A stretch of DNA of 64,000 nucleotides, from positions 4,425,049 to 4,489,048 of the forward strand of contig OU696590.1 in NCBI GenBank assembly GCA_916048095.2, written 5' to 3'. A model generated the notes under the pieces. It was not told the DNA's origin. It saw nothing but the letters and a program-made list of their open reading frames with translations, and ran no database searches. The DNA comes from Sacculina carcini. Its lineage: Eukaryota; Arthropoda; Thecostraca; Sacculinidae. The position numbers and the translations under genes were made by a program. Position 1 is the stretch's first letter. Each line of letters starts with the position of its first letter. Below, one piece after another: positions 51,375 to 62,849 of the stretch.

Positions 51375-51909
51375 TTAATTTAATTTGCTTATGAATACAC
51401 TCCAAATTAAGTAGGGTAATATATGTGTTGTACGGAATAATGATAGCAATTATGAAATACTAGCAAAGACGAGTGTATAACAATTATGGTGTGGTTTGTA
51501 TTGTGACTGGCTTCTCTTGGCGAGACCATATACAGGTCACCGATGCCGGTGCACAATCAACTAGAGTTCTCTGCTGGGTTTGGCTTCCCAGGGGCGAGTC
51601 AATCACTAGTACCATTCGGTCACAAACTATACGGTCTATCGGAACTTAAATACTCAGACATCTCAGTCAATAATTTGTTAGTGACCAATTTTGTTTGTTT
51701 TCAGGCGGTGGTATTTCAATATTTATATTGAAATATTTATATTTATTTGAAATACCACCGCCTGCAAACATGTATATTATAATATACACGTTTGTGCAAT
51801 TTCTACATTTTGTGTTGCGTAGCTGTTGTATCGTTGAATATTTGCCAATTGAAGTATGTTTTCTTGTGTAAGACATAAATAACATTAAATGAAAATACAA
51901 TCTGTATCA
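51375..51909. other. AT-rich spacer with a palindrome
   Basis: No gene recognised. The only structured feature is the inverted repeat at 51,702-51,764. Confidence 0.6.
51702..51764. repeat. Perfect 18-bp inverted repeat (hairpin)
   Basis: CAGGCGGTGGTATTTCAA at 51,702-51,719 is exactly inverted at 51,747-51,764, with an AT-rich 27-bp loop. The flanking bases (GTTT and AAAC) extend the pairing imperfectly. Confidence 0.95.
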
Positions 51910-53154
51910 GTGATTATTAGGGCTGTCAAAAAAGTAACCTAAAAATCAGAAAAAAGTAACTTTATTTTCGAGAAAAAGTAACCTAAAAAAGTAACCTAAA
52001 AATAACCTGAGTTTTAAAGTTATTATCACTTTTGTATCGCTTTATCACATGTTTATCACGCCTTTGCTGATTAGTGCGCCATGTGAAATACACGGTTTGT
52101 TTGTTGTTTGTTTGTGAACATATTAAGTAACCTAAAAACCAATAAAAAGGTAACCTAAAAATAACCTCCTTCAAAAAAGGTCAATTTCTGTTTGCAGTTC
52201 TGAAGGAAGAAAATACACCAGTCCTTCTTTTTTATCACCTTTCCGAGTTGGTACTACTTTTACACCCTCTCCGATCTGGTACCATTTTTACAACAAACAA
52301 CCAAAAGTGACTTAGCATAATTTAGCTAACATCGAAAAAAGGAGCATAACCATCAAAATGTAATTTTGAGTGGAAAGCTCATACAAATGCGAAATACACT
52401 AATTGCAAATGTAAATATTTTCAGTAATGGTCGCAATAATGTTCTGTATATTTTTTCAATGGAACTTTTTATCAACTTAACACTTAACACTCCCTTCACT
52501 TAACACTTTCTTTTAACACTGCATGTGTGAATGCCCCCCGTCCTCCCATATGTCAAACGTGGGATAATGGCGCTATCTCACGCCCTGAAAATCACGTGCA
52601 AATTCCTGTTAAAGTAAATACGTACTGTCAAGTGCTACAGTGCAGTATCTGGTATAGAGCTCACACATCGTACTATACCACGCTCCGAACATCTCACGAC
52701 ACCCTCCGGTTCGTGGACATTTCCTAAAATGGAATTACACTATCCTGCGTACCCAAAAACGTATAAATATCGAGTAGCACGGATGAATATCAATTGCTAA
52801 ATCCTAACAGCAGAAATGTTGACATTTCTTGATCTTCAGACCTAATATTCCATTTCTTTTCCTATTTTATCCTCATATATACCGTTTTTGTGCCTCTTAT
52901 CTGCAAAAAGTCACCAAACTTCGTGGTAAACTTACCTAATAACACGAAAAATAACAAAAGGTAACCTGACGATAAAAAAGTAACCTTAAAAGCAAAAAAG
53001 TAACCTAACGATGAAAAAGTAACTTTTGGTAACCTAATAACTTTTTTAATAATTATCGTACACCACTTTTTCATGCAGTTTTAGGTAGCTTATGAAAAAG
53101 TGACCTTTAGGTGAAAAAGTAACTTTATTAACTTTTGACAGCCCTAGTGATTAT
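51910..53154 (+). mobile_element. TAGGGCTGTC hAT-like element, copy 2 (complete)
   Basis: The element occupies 51,918-53,146 (1,229 bp). The ends are TAGGGCTGTCAAAAA and (inverted) TAGGGCTGTCAAAAG. The TSD is GTGATTAT at 51,910-51,917 and 53,147-53,154. AAAAAGTAACCT words cluster at both ends. The interior matches copy 1 (in inverted orientation) and copy 3, including the site where copia inserted into copy 1, which is uninterrupted here. There is no coding frame. Confidence 0.93.
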
Positions 53155-53179
53155 AGAGTATTATAGATCAGTGATCATG

Positions 53180-53400
53180 TGTGGACTGTGGGGAATCCAC
53201 CACTGGTGGAGACTAAAAGGGTTGCCAAGTGGGAATTAAACCTCGGACCGAAGGGTAAATGTTTGTTTTTATCAATCCGAATTTGTTTGTCTTTATTTCT
53301 AGTGACGTCCTGGCATTTTTGATTTGATGAAACGACTGAATTTATTGGATTTCTCAGCGTTGCTATGAAAAATAAAGAGTTGACTCTTTATGAAGTGGTG
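53180..53400. mobile_element. Diverged relative of the 15.65-kb hAT MITE, inverted
   Basis: The reverse complement shares, in order, AATAAATTCAGT, ATTGATAAAAACA, CACATTT/AACATTT, TTCCCACTTGG and CCACCAGTGG with 15,725-15,890. Terminal TIRs and a TSD are not preserved. Confidence 0.7.
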
Positions 53401-53739
53401 AATCATAGAGACAGGCTTACGGATCACTTCTCTGTAGATGATGTCTGATGGTGGCTATTCGGTAGAAAAGGGCACATTTGAAACAGCAGTGCAATATATT
53501 GGCGGGTCATGCGTCGGTTTATGTGGTGCATTTGTATGCAGTCGTTGCGCAAAACACGACGTCCGGCCACGGTTGTACAGCCATCGCTCGATATTCAACT
53601 GGGCACCACTCACAAAGGGTTGACTCATGTCGGTGGGGTGAGGGGAGTGGGAGGCACGGGGTGACTCCCGTGGGTCGGGTCACCTCAGCACGCGCACACA
53701 TACAGACAGACACACGTCTGAAACGTTGAACACTAGTGC

Positions 53740-54090
53740 CGCATCGACCTGGCCGTCAGAATACTGGGGAGGGGGGCTGTGGGCCGCGTGGGCGCGTGCG
53801 CACTCGTCAATTATTCAGCGGGCGGCTGTGTGAAATTGAATTTTTATCCGTGTGGCCAGCGGCGCTGGCGGCGGTCCCTCGATCGATGCGTCGCTCCTAC
53901 TGGCTGCGCCGACTCAAATGGGAGGAGCGAGTTCGGCACGCGCCCGACCGTCGGGGTGGCGGCGCACCGCTGCGCCCGAGGGTGTCGGGCCGAGTGAGCG
54001 TGCGGCCACGGCACAGTGCGACCGCGCGTCATCCGCGACACAGGCCCACACGAGGCATCAGCTGGTGCGTTGAGGTGAGAAAGTGTGTAG
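53740..54090 (+). promoter_or_regulatory. CpG-rich block, possible host promoter or first exon
   Basis: The block is dense in CG dinucleotides and GC-rich (many GCGG, CGCG and GGCG words) in a window that is otherwise AT-rich. It ends at a good 5' splice-site match, TGAG/GTGAGA, with GT at 54,075-54,076 on the plus strand. All three plus frames are open over most of it. I cannot name a protein. A CpG-island-like promoter with a 5' UTR exon is one reading; a GC-rich repeat is another. Confidence 0.35.
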
Positions 54091-54159
54091 CTGATTGTTG
54101 TGTGTGGTGTGTGTTGTTTGTGGCGTTTATACCGCTCGGCAGCATGCTTTAATCGGACC

Positions 54160-55750
54160 GTTGACTGTGTAATGACACTGAAACTTTCACCTTCAAGGGA
54201 TTTATTAGGGAAAATTTGATCTAAGGAACAATTAATGTAGGAAAGGCTGTTTGTGGATTATTTATTATTGAATTTATTGTATCAATGAATATTTGTCTCG
54301 GAGATTTCAAACTTACACTACCAGTTTAGCTCCACGTGGCAATAGTTCTTATATGAGGATGTAGTTCTGTTCTGTTTATTAATCACAGTTATTCAGGAGA
54401 TTGTATTTGTTATATTTTATTTGCGAAATGAATGTGTTTAACACGTGATAATTGTCCAGTAATGTTGATTATATCCTATATATAGTTTCAGCCCATTATT
54501 TAGCTTTCTCATTTTTCCCATAATAAACTTGCACCACGCCCAGTGGCGTACCTTGAAACTTCGAAGACCGCGGAAACATATGCTCCCGTGACAAAAACGA
54601 TATGCGGGATACTTTTAAGGGTTGTATGGTAACACCGTGCCTTGCAATACAGTTTTCAAAGGATGGTCTCCACGTGCCAACTACGTTAAGCTAAAAACCT
54701 GTGGCGGTAAAGCGCACCAGATTTTTAATATTATTTGTGCTTAACAAAGACAGAACCATTAGCAAAGAGTGAATGCGCTCGCTTTCTCATAGGGTAAAAC
54801 ACGTTCCATAATTGTGCATAAGAAAGAAGAGAAATTAAAAGAGAGCAGTATGGCAACAAAAATCACAAAAAAGTTAGGTATGTGAATGTGAAGATGGCTC
54901 AGAGATATCTCGAATGTTAGGGTATTAATCTTTTAGGAAGGGAATGACAGAGAAAGAGATGTAGAGGAGTGAAGCGAAGTGTGATTTGAGATAAAGGCTT
55001 GTGTATCGTCGGATAGAGCAGGGATGCGGCGCCCCTTCATTTATCTTCCTAAAATGGCCGTCGACAATTGGTTGTTATCAAGAGGAACGTGTCGCTCTTG
55101 TATGTGTGTGTGTGCACATTGTTGTTTGCGGCGTCGTGTCTACACGATGGGAACGTGCGCGGTGTCGCGCTCCATCTTGTTCTCACGATCCGCCTGACTG
55201 CAGGCGCTTAGTGGAGCGCGTTAAAAAACTCTGTCCAATGAGAGCTAACACACTGGCTCCGGTTGACAATGAAGGGCTCCGTTAAACCGCTGTGCTCGTT
55301 TGGTACGAGGGGTGTGAGAGAGAAGGGCAATTATGAGCTATTCCATTGGGCCAATGAGCCACCATCATAAACGTCCTCCCAGCTGGGTCGATAACGCATT
55401 GCCTTAACTAGGATTTGAAGCCTATGCTTTCGATCGATTCGCCAACGATTTTTACTGGAATGGTTTAATTTTTATTTTTTATTATGTTGAGGAGTATGCT
55501 TGATTATTCATGCACAAATCCGCGCAGGCTTCATAGCCACCTCCCGGCCCTCTAGCCCGTCTAAACGTTTTGAAAATAATCCGCTATCATATGATAAATC
55601 CAGTGGCATTTTATATGATCTATGAATGAGTCATGCTATCTTCGTGGAACTGGCCACCCTGTTAATTATAGCTGATATGGTGGAGCACTTGTGATTAACT
55701 TAACCCATTAACGCTGGCATCAATTTCTAGTGCACCAATTTTTCCCAGTT
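54160..55750. other. Non-coding DNA, no supported gene
   Basis: AT-rich with scattered moderate-GC patches (55,010-55,300). The 94-codon frame at 55,001 has no domain. A CAGTGGCGTACC sequence at 54,541 resembles a transposon terminus without a partner. Confidence 0.55.
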
Positions 55751-55754
55751 TTTT

Positions 55755-56343
55755 ACCCATTATATTTATAACTCAACATCACCATCTAGCATTCAAACCC
55801 GCCCTTTGTGCAGAACAATAAATAAAGTAAAATGAATATTGAATTAATAAAAAATGATTAGAAATTAAAAAAGAAAAAGTAAACCCATAAGAAGTCTTAA
55901 CCAATAGAAAAGTCTAAATGTGAATGTTTTTATTTTAGATGTGGCAAAATATTTTCCCTCGATCTGCCTCGTATTTAATCCCGCCCGTCGTGCGGAACTA
56001 TAAATAGAATATAATGAATCAAAAAGCAAAAATTTTGTCCAATAGAAAAATATAAACTTGTAAATTCTTGTTTTAATTATTGACGAAGTATTTTCCTCAA
56101 CACTGCTCAAGTTCACACCCATCCTTCGTGTGTAGTAATTCAGAAGTGTAACACTATCAAAACAATGAAACCTTCTGTCATCTCTATAATTCCAGATTTA
56201 TGCGTCCGCTAAAACAGCATATTCATATAGTTGGCATTGCATGATATTACAACCCATATCCTTATGCAACTTAAGCTTATGCAACTTGAAATTAAACCAA
56301 TCAAATTATACAGTAAAATTCAGTAGTTAACTTTGTTCCCAGT
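55755..56343 (-). repeat. Left arm of a long inverted repeat (about 590 bp)
   Basis: The reverse complement aligns to 59,791-60,392 end to end. Shared words in order include CTGGGAACAAAGT, TTAATTGGTTTAATTTCAAGT, TGCATAAGGATA, GGGTTGTAATATCATGCAATG, GCTGTTTTAGCGGA, GATGACAGAA, CTAGATGGTGATGTT. It carries three minus-oriented copies of the CACGACGGGCGGG motif. Confidence 0.9.
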
Positions 56344-56399
56344 AGAAAAAACTGGCAATTTGAAAACAAATTTGAAATTTTGAAATTTGAAAATTTGAA

Positions 56400-57590
56400 A
56401 ACTGGCATTTTGAAAACATTATGATAAAAAAATTCGTCATTTTTCATTGTTTTGTGTCAGAGTTCTGAATTATTCAGCACGACGGGCAGGTTTAAATAGG
56501 ATTTTTTGGGGTTTACTCTTTTCTTTATTAATTCATATTTATTTTCTCTTATGAATTGAATACAAATTTAACAGTATGAACTGCTTCGCACGACGGGCGG
56601 GTTTACATGCTCGAATTTTCATTGTTTTGTACGTGTTAGTGTTCTGAATTATTCCGTACGACGGGTAGGTTTAAATATGAGGTGGATTAAGGGATAATAT
56701 TTTGTCAAATTTATAATTAAAATATTCACATTTAGAGTTTTTATTGGTGAACGTATTTACAGGTTAAATTTTTTGCTTTTTAATTTTTATACAGTTTATT
56801 CTATGGATTTAATATGCATTTTATTTTATGAATTGTTGAGCACGACGGGCGGGTTTCAATATGAGGCGGTTTAAAGGAAAATATGTTTTCAAAATAAAAA
56901 TAATTAAATTTAGACTTTTCAATTGAGTAAGATTTTAATGAGTATATCTGTTTTCTTTTTTAATTTGCAATATGTTTATGAAATAAATATGAATTTCATT
57001 TTATGAATTGCTCCGCACAACTGGTGGGTTTCAATGCTAGACGGTGATGTTAAGTTATAAAAATATTTTGGCAACATTATGATGAAAAAGTGGAGTCATT
57101 TTTCATTGTCTCGTGTCTGAGTTCTGAATTATTCAGCACGACGGGCATGTATAAATATGAGGCGGTTTAGGCAAACTATTTTGTGAAAATAAATATGAAA
57201 ATATAGAAATTTAGACTTTTTTATGGGTTTACTCCACTCTTTTTTAATTCATATTCCTTTTCTCTTATGGATTGAATAAAAATTTAATAGTATGAACTGT
57301 TTCTCACGACGGGCGGGTTTACATGCTATTATTTTCATTGTTTGTTACGTGTTTGTGTTCTGAATTATTCCGCACAATGGGTGGGTTTATATATGAGGCG
57401 GGTTGAGGGAAAATATTATGTCAAAATAAAATTATAATATTAATACTTGGAATTTTCTATTTATTAAGACACTTATGAGTTTTCATTTTCTTTTTTAATT
57501 TGGAATATTTTTTACGAATATGAATTTTTATTAATATTAATTTCATTTTATGAATTCATAAAATGAAATATTAAAAATTATTAATTATTT
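56400..57590 (+). repeat. Repeat field A: units tipped with CGCACGACGGGCGGGTTT
   Basis: At least seven plus-oriented motif copies occur (near 56,475, 56,585, 56,650, 56,835, 57,005, 57,130, 57,300 and 57,370). Each is preceded by GAATTATT or GAATTGTT and followed by TTTAAATATGAGGCGG or TTTACATGCTAG. The whole block recurs with the same order of variants at 60,393-61,628. Confidence 0.88.
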
Positions 57591-58580
57591 AAAAATGACA
57601 AAATTTCGATCTACATTCAAAATTTTATTTAAAGTCCTCGCGTCCGATTTCTGATTACAAATTATGACCGCATCAGTATATTTTGTGATCACAAACTAAT
57701 AAGTTAAATCACCTCAGACTAGGCTGAGTGCGGTCAAGATTGGATGGTTGGGTTGGGTTGGGTAGGTTTGACTCAGGTTATATTGTGTTTTAATGATAGC
57801 GGAAAAAAATATATTTTAGCAATAAATATTATAGCGGTAAAAGTAAAATAGTACTTAAGCGAATGATGTTGGGGAATGATGTTAAGTGATAAATATAGTT
57901 TGGAAACATTCTGATGAAAAGATTTCATCATCTTTCATTGTTTGTTTCGTGTTTGTGTTCTGAATTATACCACACGACGGGCAGATATATATATCAGGCG
58001 GGTTGAGGGATAATATTTGTTAAAATAAAATCAAAAATATTCACATTTAAACTTTTCTATTGTTTAAGATATTTATAGGTTACATTTTTTGCTTTTCAAT
58101 TTTTATTCATTATATTTTAGGGATTTAATATGAATTTTATTGTATTAATTGTTCCGCACGACGGGCGGGTTTAAAAGCAAGTGTTTCCATTTTTTAGTTC
58201 ATTTTTTCAAATGGTTTTATTTAAAAAAAGTTTTTTTTTTATTAAAATGCTCCGCGGGCAGCAACTATAGACAATAGAACGTTCAATTTCCCCTGTACAA
58301 TTAATCCATACACAAAACCAATGGATTTGACTTCAAGATCCAGAACGGATCGTGTTCGAGTTCTGAATTATTCAGCACGCCGGGCGGGTGTAAAAATGAC
58401 TAAGGCGGACTGAGGGGAAATATTTTGTCGAAATAAAAATAATTCAACTTAAAATTTTCAATTGGTTAATATTTTTATGAGTGTACCTTATTTCATTTTT
58501 AATTTTCCATATTTTGCATGAATTGAATATGAATTTCATGTTATGAATTCTTCCGCTCAACGGGCGGGTTTAAATGCTAG
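57590..58580. repeat. Repeat field, continued with diverged units
   Basis: Further motif copies lie near 57,965, 58,150, 58,370 and 58,550. 57,595-57,660 is related to the CATTCAAAATTTCATTTAAA...GCGTCCGATTTC piece of the 380-bp repeat at 58,975. A (GGGTT)n-like run is at 57,745-57,765. Confidence 0.75.
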
Positions 58581-59560
58581 TCTATATATAAAAGAGATCC
58601 TCTGTGTGTCTGTGTGTGTGTGTGTCTGTCCCACCCTCTTTGGTCCATTTTCTATCAGCTACTACTCGGCCACCACTTGGCCTACCCGCTAAAAATTTAT
58701 ACCATCACGTTGGAATCTTTTTTGTGTACACTTTAAGTTAAATTTTAATTTTAAAAATGAAACCAAAAAAAGTTATAGCGGTGAAAAGACAAAATGAACC
58801 CTGAAAAATGCGGAAATTTTGGTCAATATTCTGCCATCAAGATCTCCTCAACCAGGAATGGTACAGCAATAAAGATTATACCACTGTGTAGAGAATTTTC
58901 CGTTCTACAAGATAGGCCATAATTCATATAAAAAATTAAACTTAAAATATGTCAAATGGAAAAAAATTCAATTTACATTCAAAATTTCATTTAAACTCCG
59001 GGCGTCCGATTTCATTTACTTTTTCTCTATTTCTCAGCAACTAAATATCACACATCTAAATTAATAATACCATCATGCTGGGAATTTTGTGTTCTACACC
59101 ACGGTATGAATGTTTATTTTCCAGAGTGTATTAAAAAACGTTACGGTGGTGTGAAGTCAAAATAACAAAGTCAAAAAGGCAAAATTAGCACTGAAAAACG
59201 CGAATATTTTGGTCAATTTTCCGCTATCTATTCCTCATAAACTAGCAAATTTAGAGCTATACAAATTATACTATTGTGTAGAAAATTTTGTGTTCTACAA
59301 GAAAAGATATAATTTATACCCACAAATGATACAAAAAACGTGTAAAATTGGCAACATTCTCAAATACATCCAAAATTGCACTTGAACACCGGGCGACTAA
59401 AATTTATTCATTGTTCTACTATTTTTCAGTAAGTATTTGTCACACAATAAAATAAATTATACCATCGTGCTAGAAATTTTGTTTTCTACAATACGGTATA
59501 ATTTTTAATTTTCCCAAGTGTATCTGAAAGAAGTTACGGCGGTGTAAAGTCAAAAGGACA
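58580..59560 (+). repeat. Insert with about 380-bp tandem units
   Basis: After GTTTAAATGCTAG the sequence starts TCTATATATAAAAGAGATCC and a (GT)n run. A unit containing ATACCATC, GAATTTTGTGTTCTAC-type, GTTA(C/T)(A/G)G(T/C)GGTG and AAAATTTTGGTCAAT-type words repeats at about 58,700, 59,069 and 59,461 (third copy partial). There are no credible ORFs. TC...CTAG boundaries and the head-to-tail arrangement could fit Helitron-type ends; this is speculative. Confidence 0.65.
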
Positions 59561-59790
59561 TATTTCCAATTTGACATCTATTATGCGCACTTGCGATTAC
59601 ACAGGAATATACACTGATTAAATTTCACTGAAGCCCAATCACAATTAAGAATGCATCATATTAGCTCCAAGCATGGATGGTATGGTTTTATTGCGTACAG
59701 TTTAATTAATGCTACACTATACTGAATAGAAAGGCTTTATTGTCCTCAATATTTACACATTAATTGTTCCGCACGACGGGTGGGTAAAAT

Positions 59791-60392
59791 GCTCCTGGGA
59801 ACAAAGTAAACTACTGAATTGTACTGTGTAATTTAATTGGTTTAATTTCAAGTTGCTTACGCTTAAGTTGCATAAGGATACGGGTTGTAATATCATGCAA
59901 TGCCAACCATATGCATATGCTGTTTTAGCGGAAGCATTAATCTGGAATTTTAGAGATGACAGAAAGTTTCATTGTTTTGATACTGTTCCACTTCTGAATA
60001 ACTCCGCACGAAGGACGGGTGTGAATTTGAGCAGTGTTGAGGGAAAAACATCGTCAGAATTAAAACAGGTAAGGTTAGGTTAGATAATTTACAAATTTAT
60101 ATTTTTGTATTGTTTCAGCTTTTTTTCTTTTTTCATTTTATTTGATTAGTCGTTCTGCACGACTGCGGGTTTAAATATGAGGCTGTTCGAGGGAAAAAAT
60201 TTTGCCACATCTAAAATAAAAACATTCATATTTATACTTTTCTATTGATTAAGACTTTATATGGGTTTACTTTTTCTTATTAAATTTCTAGTCGTTTTTT
60301 TTAATTCAATATTTATTTTACTTTATTAATTGTTCTGCACAACGGGCGGGTTTTAATGCTAGATGGTGATGTTAAGTTATACATATATTTCG
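59791..60392 (+). repeat. Right arm of the long inverted repeat
   Basis: Inverted match to 55,755-56,343, about 3.45 kb away. Divergence is moderate, with small indels. The 76-codon frame at 59,853 is a chance frame in the arm. Confidence 0.9.
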
Positions 60393-61628
60393 GAAACATT
60401 ATGATGAAAAAGTTTAGTCATTTTTCATTGTTTCGTGTCTGAGTTTTGAATTATTCAGCACGACGGGCAGATTTAAATATGAGGCGGTTTAGGCAAACTA
60501 TTTTGTCGAAATAATATATAAATATATAAATTTTGATTTTTATTAATTTACTTTTTTCCTTTTTAATTCATATTCCTTGTCTCTTATGAATTGAATACAA
60601 ATTTAATAGTATGAACTGTTTCGCACGACGGGCGGGTTTACATGCTAGAATTTTCATTGTTTTGTACGTGTTAGTGTTCTGAATTATTCCGCACGACGGG
60701 TAGGCTTAAATATGAGTTGAATTAAGGGATAATATTTTGTCAAATTTGAAATTAAAATATTCAAATTTAGAGTTTTTATTGCTGAACGTATTTACAGGTT
60801 AAATTTTTTGCTTTTTAATTTGTATTCAGTTTATTTTATGGATTGAATATGCATTTTATTTATGAATTGTTCAGCACGACGGGCGGGTTTAAATATGAGG
60901 CGGGTTAAAGGAAAATATGTTGTCAAAATAAAAATAAAAATAATTAAATGTATACTTTTCAATTGAGTAAGATTTTAATGAGTATATCTGCTTTCTTTTT
61001 TAATTTGCAATATGCTTATGAATTAAATGTGAATTTAATTTTATGAATTGCTCCGCACAACTGGCGGGCTTCAATGCTAGACGGTGATGTTAAGTGATAA
61101 ATATATTGGAAACATTATGATGAAAAAGTGTAGTCATTTTTCATTGTTTCGTGTCTGAGTTCTGTATTATTCAGCACGACGGGCATGTATAAATATGAGG
61201 CGGTTTAGGCAAACTGAAAATTTTGGAATTTTGTGAAAATAAATATGAAAATATAGAAATATAGACTTTTTATGGGTTACTTCACTCATTTTTAATTCAT
61301 ATTCCTTTTCTCTTATGAATTGAATACAAATTTAATAGTATGAACTGTTTCGCACGACGGGCGGGTTGACATGGTAGAATTTTCATTATTTGTTACGTGT
61401 TTGTGCTCTGAATTATTCCACACAATGGGTGGGCTTATATATGAGGCGGGTTGAGGGAAAATATTATGTCAAAATAAAAATATTAACACTTGGTTTTTTC
61501 TATCGAGTAAGACACTTATGAGTTTTCATTTGTCTTTTTAATTTGGAATATTTTATATGAATATCAATTTTTATAAATAATAATTTCATTTTATGAATTC
61601 CTCCGCACAACGGGCGGGTTTTAATTCT
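60393..61628 (+). repeat. Repeat field B: higher-order copy of field A
   Basis: The CTAGA(T/C)GGTGATGTTAAGT block starts at about 60,358 and again at about 61,077, a period near 720 bp. The order of motif variants (CAGATTTAAATATGAGG, GGGTTTACATGC, TAGGCTTAAATATGAG and so on) mirrors field A. The last unit ends GGGCGGGTTTTAATTCTAG at 61,628, abutting copy 3 of the TAGGGCTGTC element. Confidence 0.88.
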
Positions 61629-62692
61629 AGTAACCTATGAAAAGTAACCTAAAAATAAACTTACCTTCGTAAAAATAACCTTTCTAAAAGGTCAATTTCT
61701 GTGTGCAGTGCTGAAGGAAGAAAATCCACCAGTCCTTCTTTTCTATCCTCTCTCCGAGTTGATTTTTCCACCCTCTCTCCGATCTGGTACCATTTTTACA
61801 ACACACCACCAAAAGTGACTTAATATTATTTGGCTAGCATCGCAAAAAGGAGCATAACCATCAAAATGCACTTCAAAGTGGAAAGCTAATACAAAAGTGA
61901 AATACACTAATTGCAAATGTAAAAAAATTTTAGTAAGGGTCGCAATAATGTTCTTTATATTGTTTCAATGGAACTTTTTATCAAATAGCACGTACTACAG
62001 CTTGTATATTAGTGTGAGCGTAAACACTGCATGTGTGAATGCCCCCGTCCTCCCATATGTAGCACCCTGTGCTCACAGTCTTATGAACGTCCAACGTGGG
62101 AGAATGGCGCTATCTCACGCCCTGAAAATCAAGTGCTTCTTCCTGTTCAAGTAAATGCGTACAGTCAAGTGCTACAGTGCAGGGTCTGGTATAGAGAGCT
62201 TACAAATCGTACTATACCATGATCCACACATCTCAAGACACCCTCCGGTTCGTGGACATTTCCTAAAATGGAATTATACTATCCTGCGTACCCAAAAACG
62301 TATAAATATCGAGTAGCACAAATATTAAGGTGAAGATCAATTGCTAAATCCTAACAGCAGAAATTTTGACGTTTCTTGATCTTCAGACCAAATATTCCCT
62401 TTCTTTCCTATTTCATCCTCATATATACCGTTGTGTGCCTCTTATCTGCAAAAAGTCATCAAACTTCGTGGAAAACTTACCTAATAACAAGAAAAATAAC
62501 AAAAGGTAACCTGAAGATAAAAAAGTAACCTAAAAGCAAATAAAGTAACCTAACGATGAGAAAGTAACTTTTGGTAACCTAATAACTGTTTTGATAATTA
62601 TCGTACACAACTTGTGCATGCAGTTTTAGGTAGCTTATGAAAAAGTAACCTTTAGGTGAGAAAGTAACTTTATTGACTTTTGACAGCCCTAA
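61629..62692 (+). mobile_element. TAGGGCTGTC hAT-like element, copy 3 (5'-truncated)
   Basis: The right terminus (TTTTGACAGCCCTA, 62,679-62,692) is intact. The left terminus is missing and the body begins with AGTAACCTAAAAATAA-type repeats directly after the repeat field. The interior matches copies 1 and 2 (GGTCAATTTCTGT, CCTCCGGTTCGTGGACATTT, ATCCTGCGTACCCAAAAACG). Confidence 0.88.
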
Positions 62693-62849
62693 TGATAAGC
62701 AACCGTTCTTGTCATTGACATGTTTGTGAAGAATCAAATCAATCGTGGTTGTCATATATAAAGGATAAAGGTTGGATATTTTCCAATCAGCCAATCGTGA
62801 AAGTCCACACCCATGTACTTCGAGTAATTATCTACAACTTATAGCCTCT

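Noticed and set aside
54541..54555. Transposon-terminus-like CAGTGGCGTACC
   Set aside because: No inverted partner within the window.
55001..55285. 94-codon ORF
   Set aside because: No recognisable motif; composition follows a local moderate-GC patch.
55790..61628. CRISPR-like reading of the CACGACGGGCGGG repeats
   Set aside because: Spacers are hundreds of bases, themselves repeated, and the host is eukaryotic.
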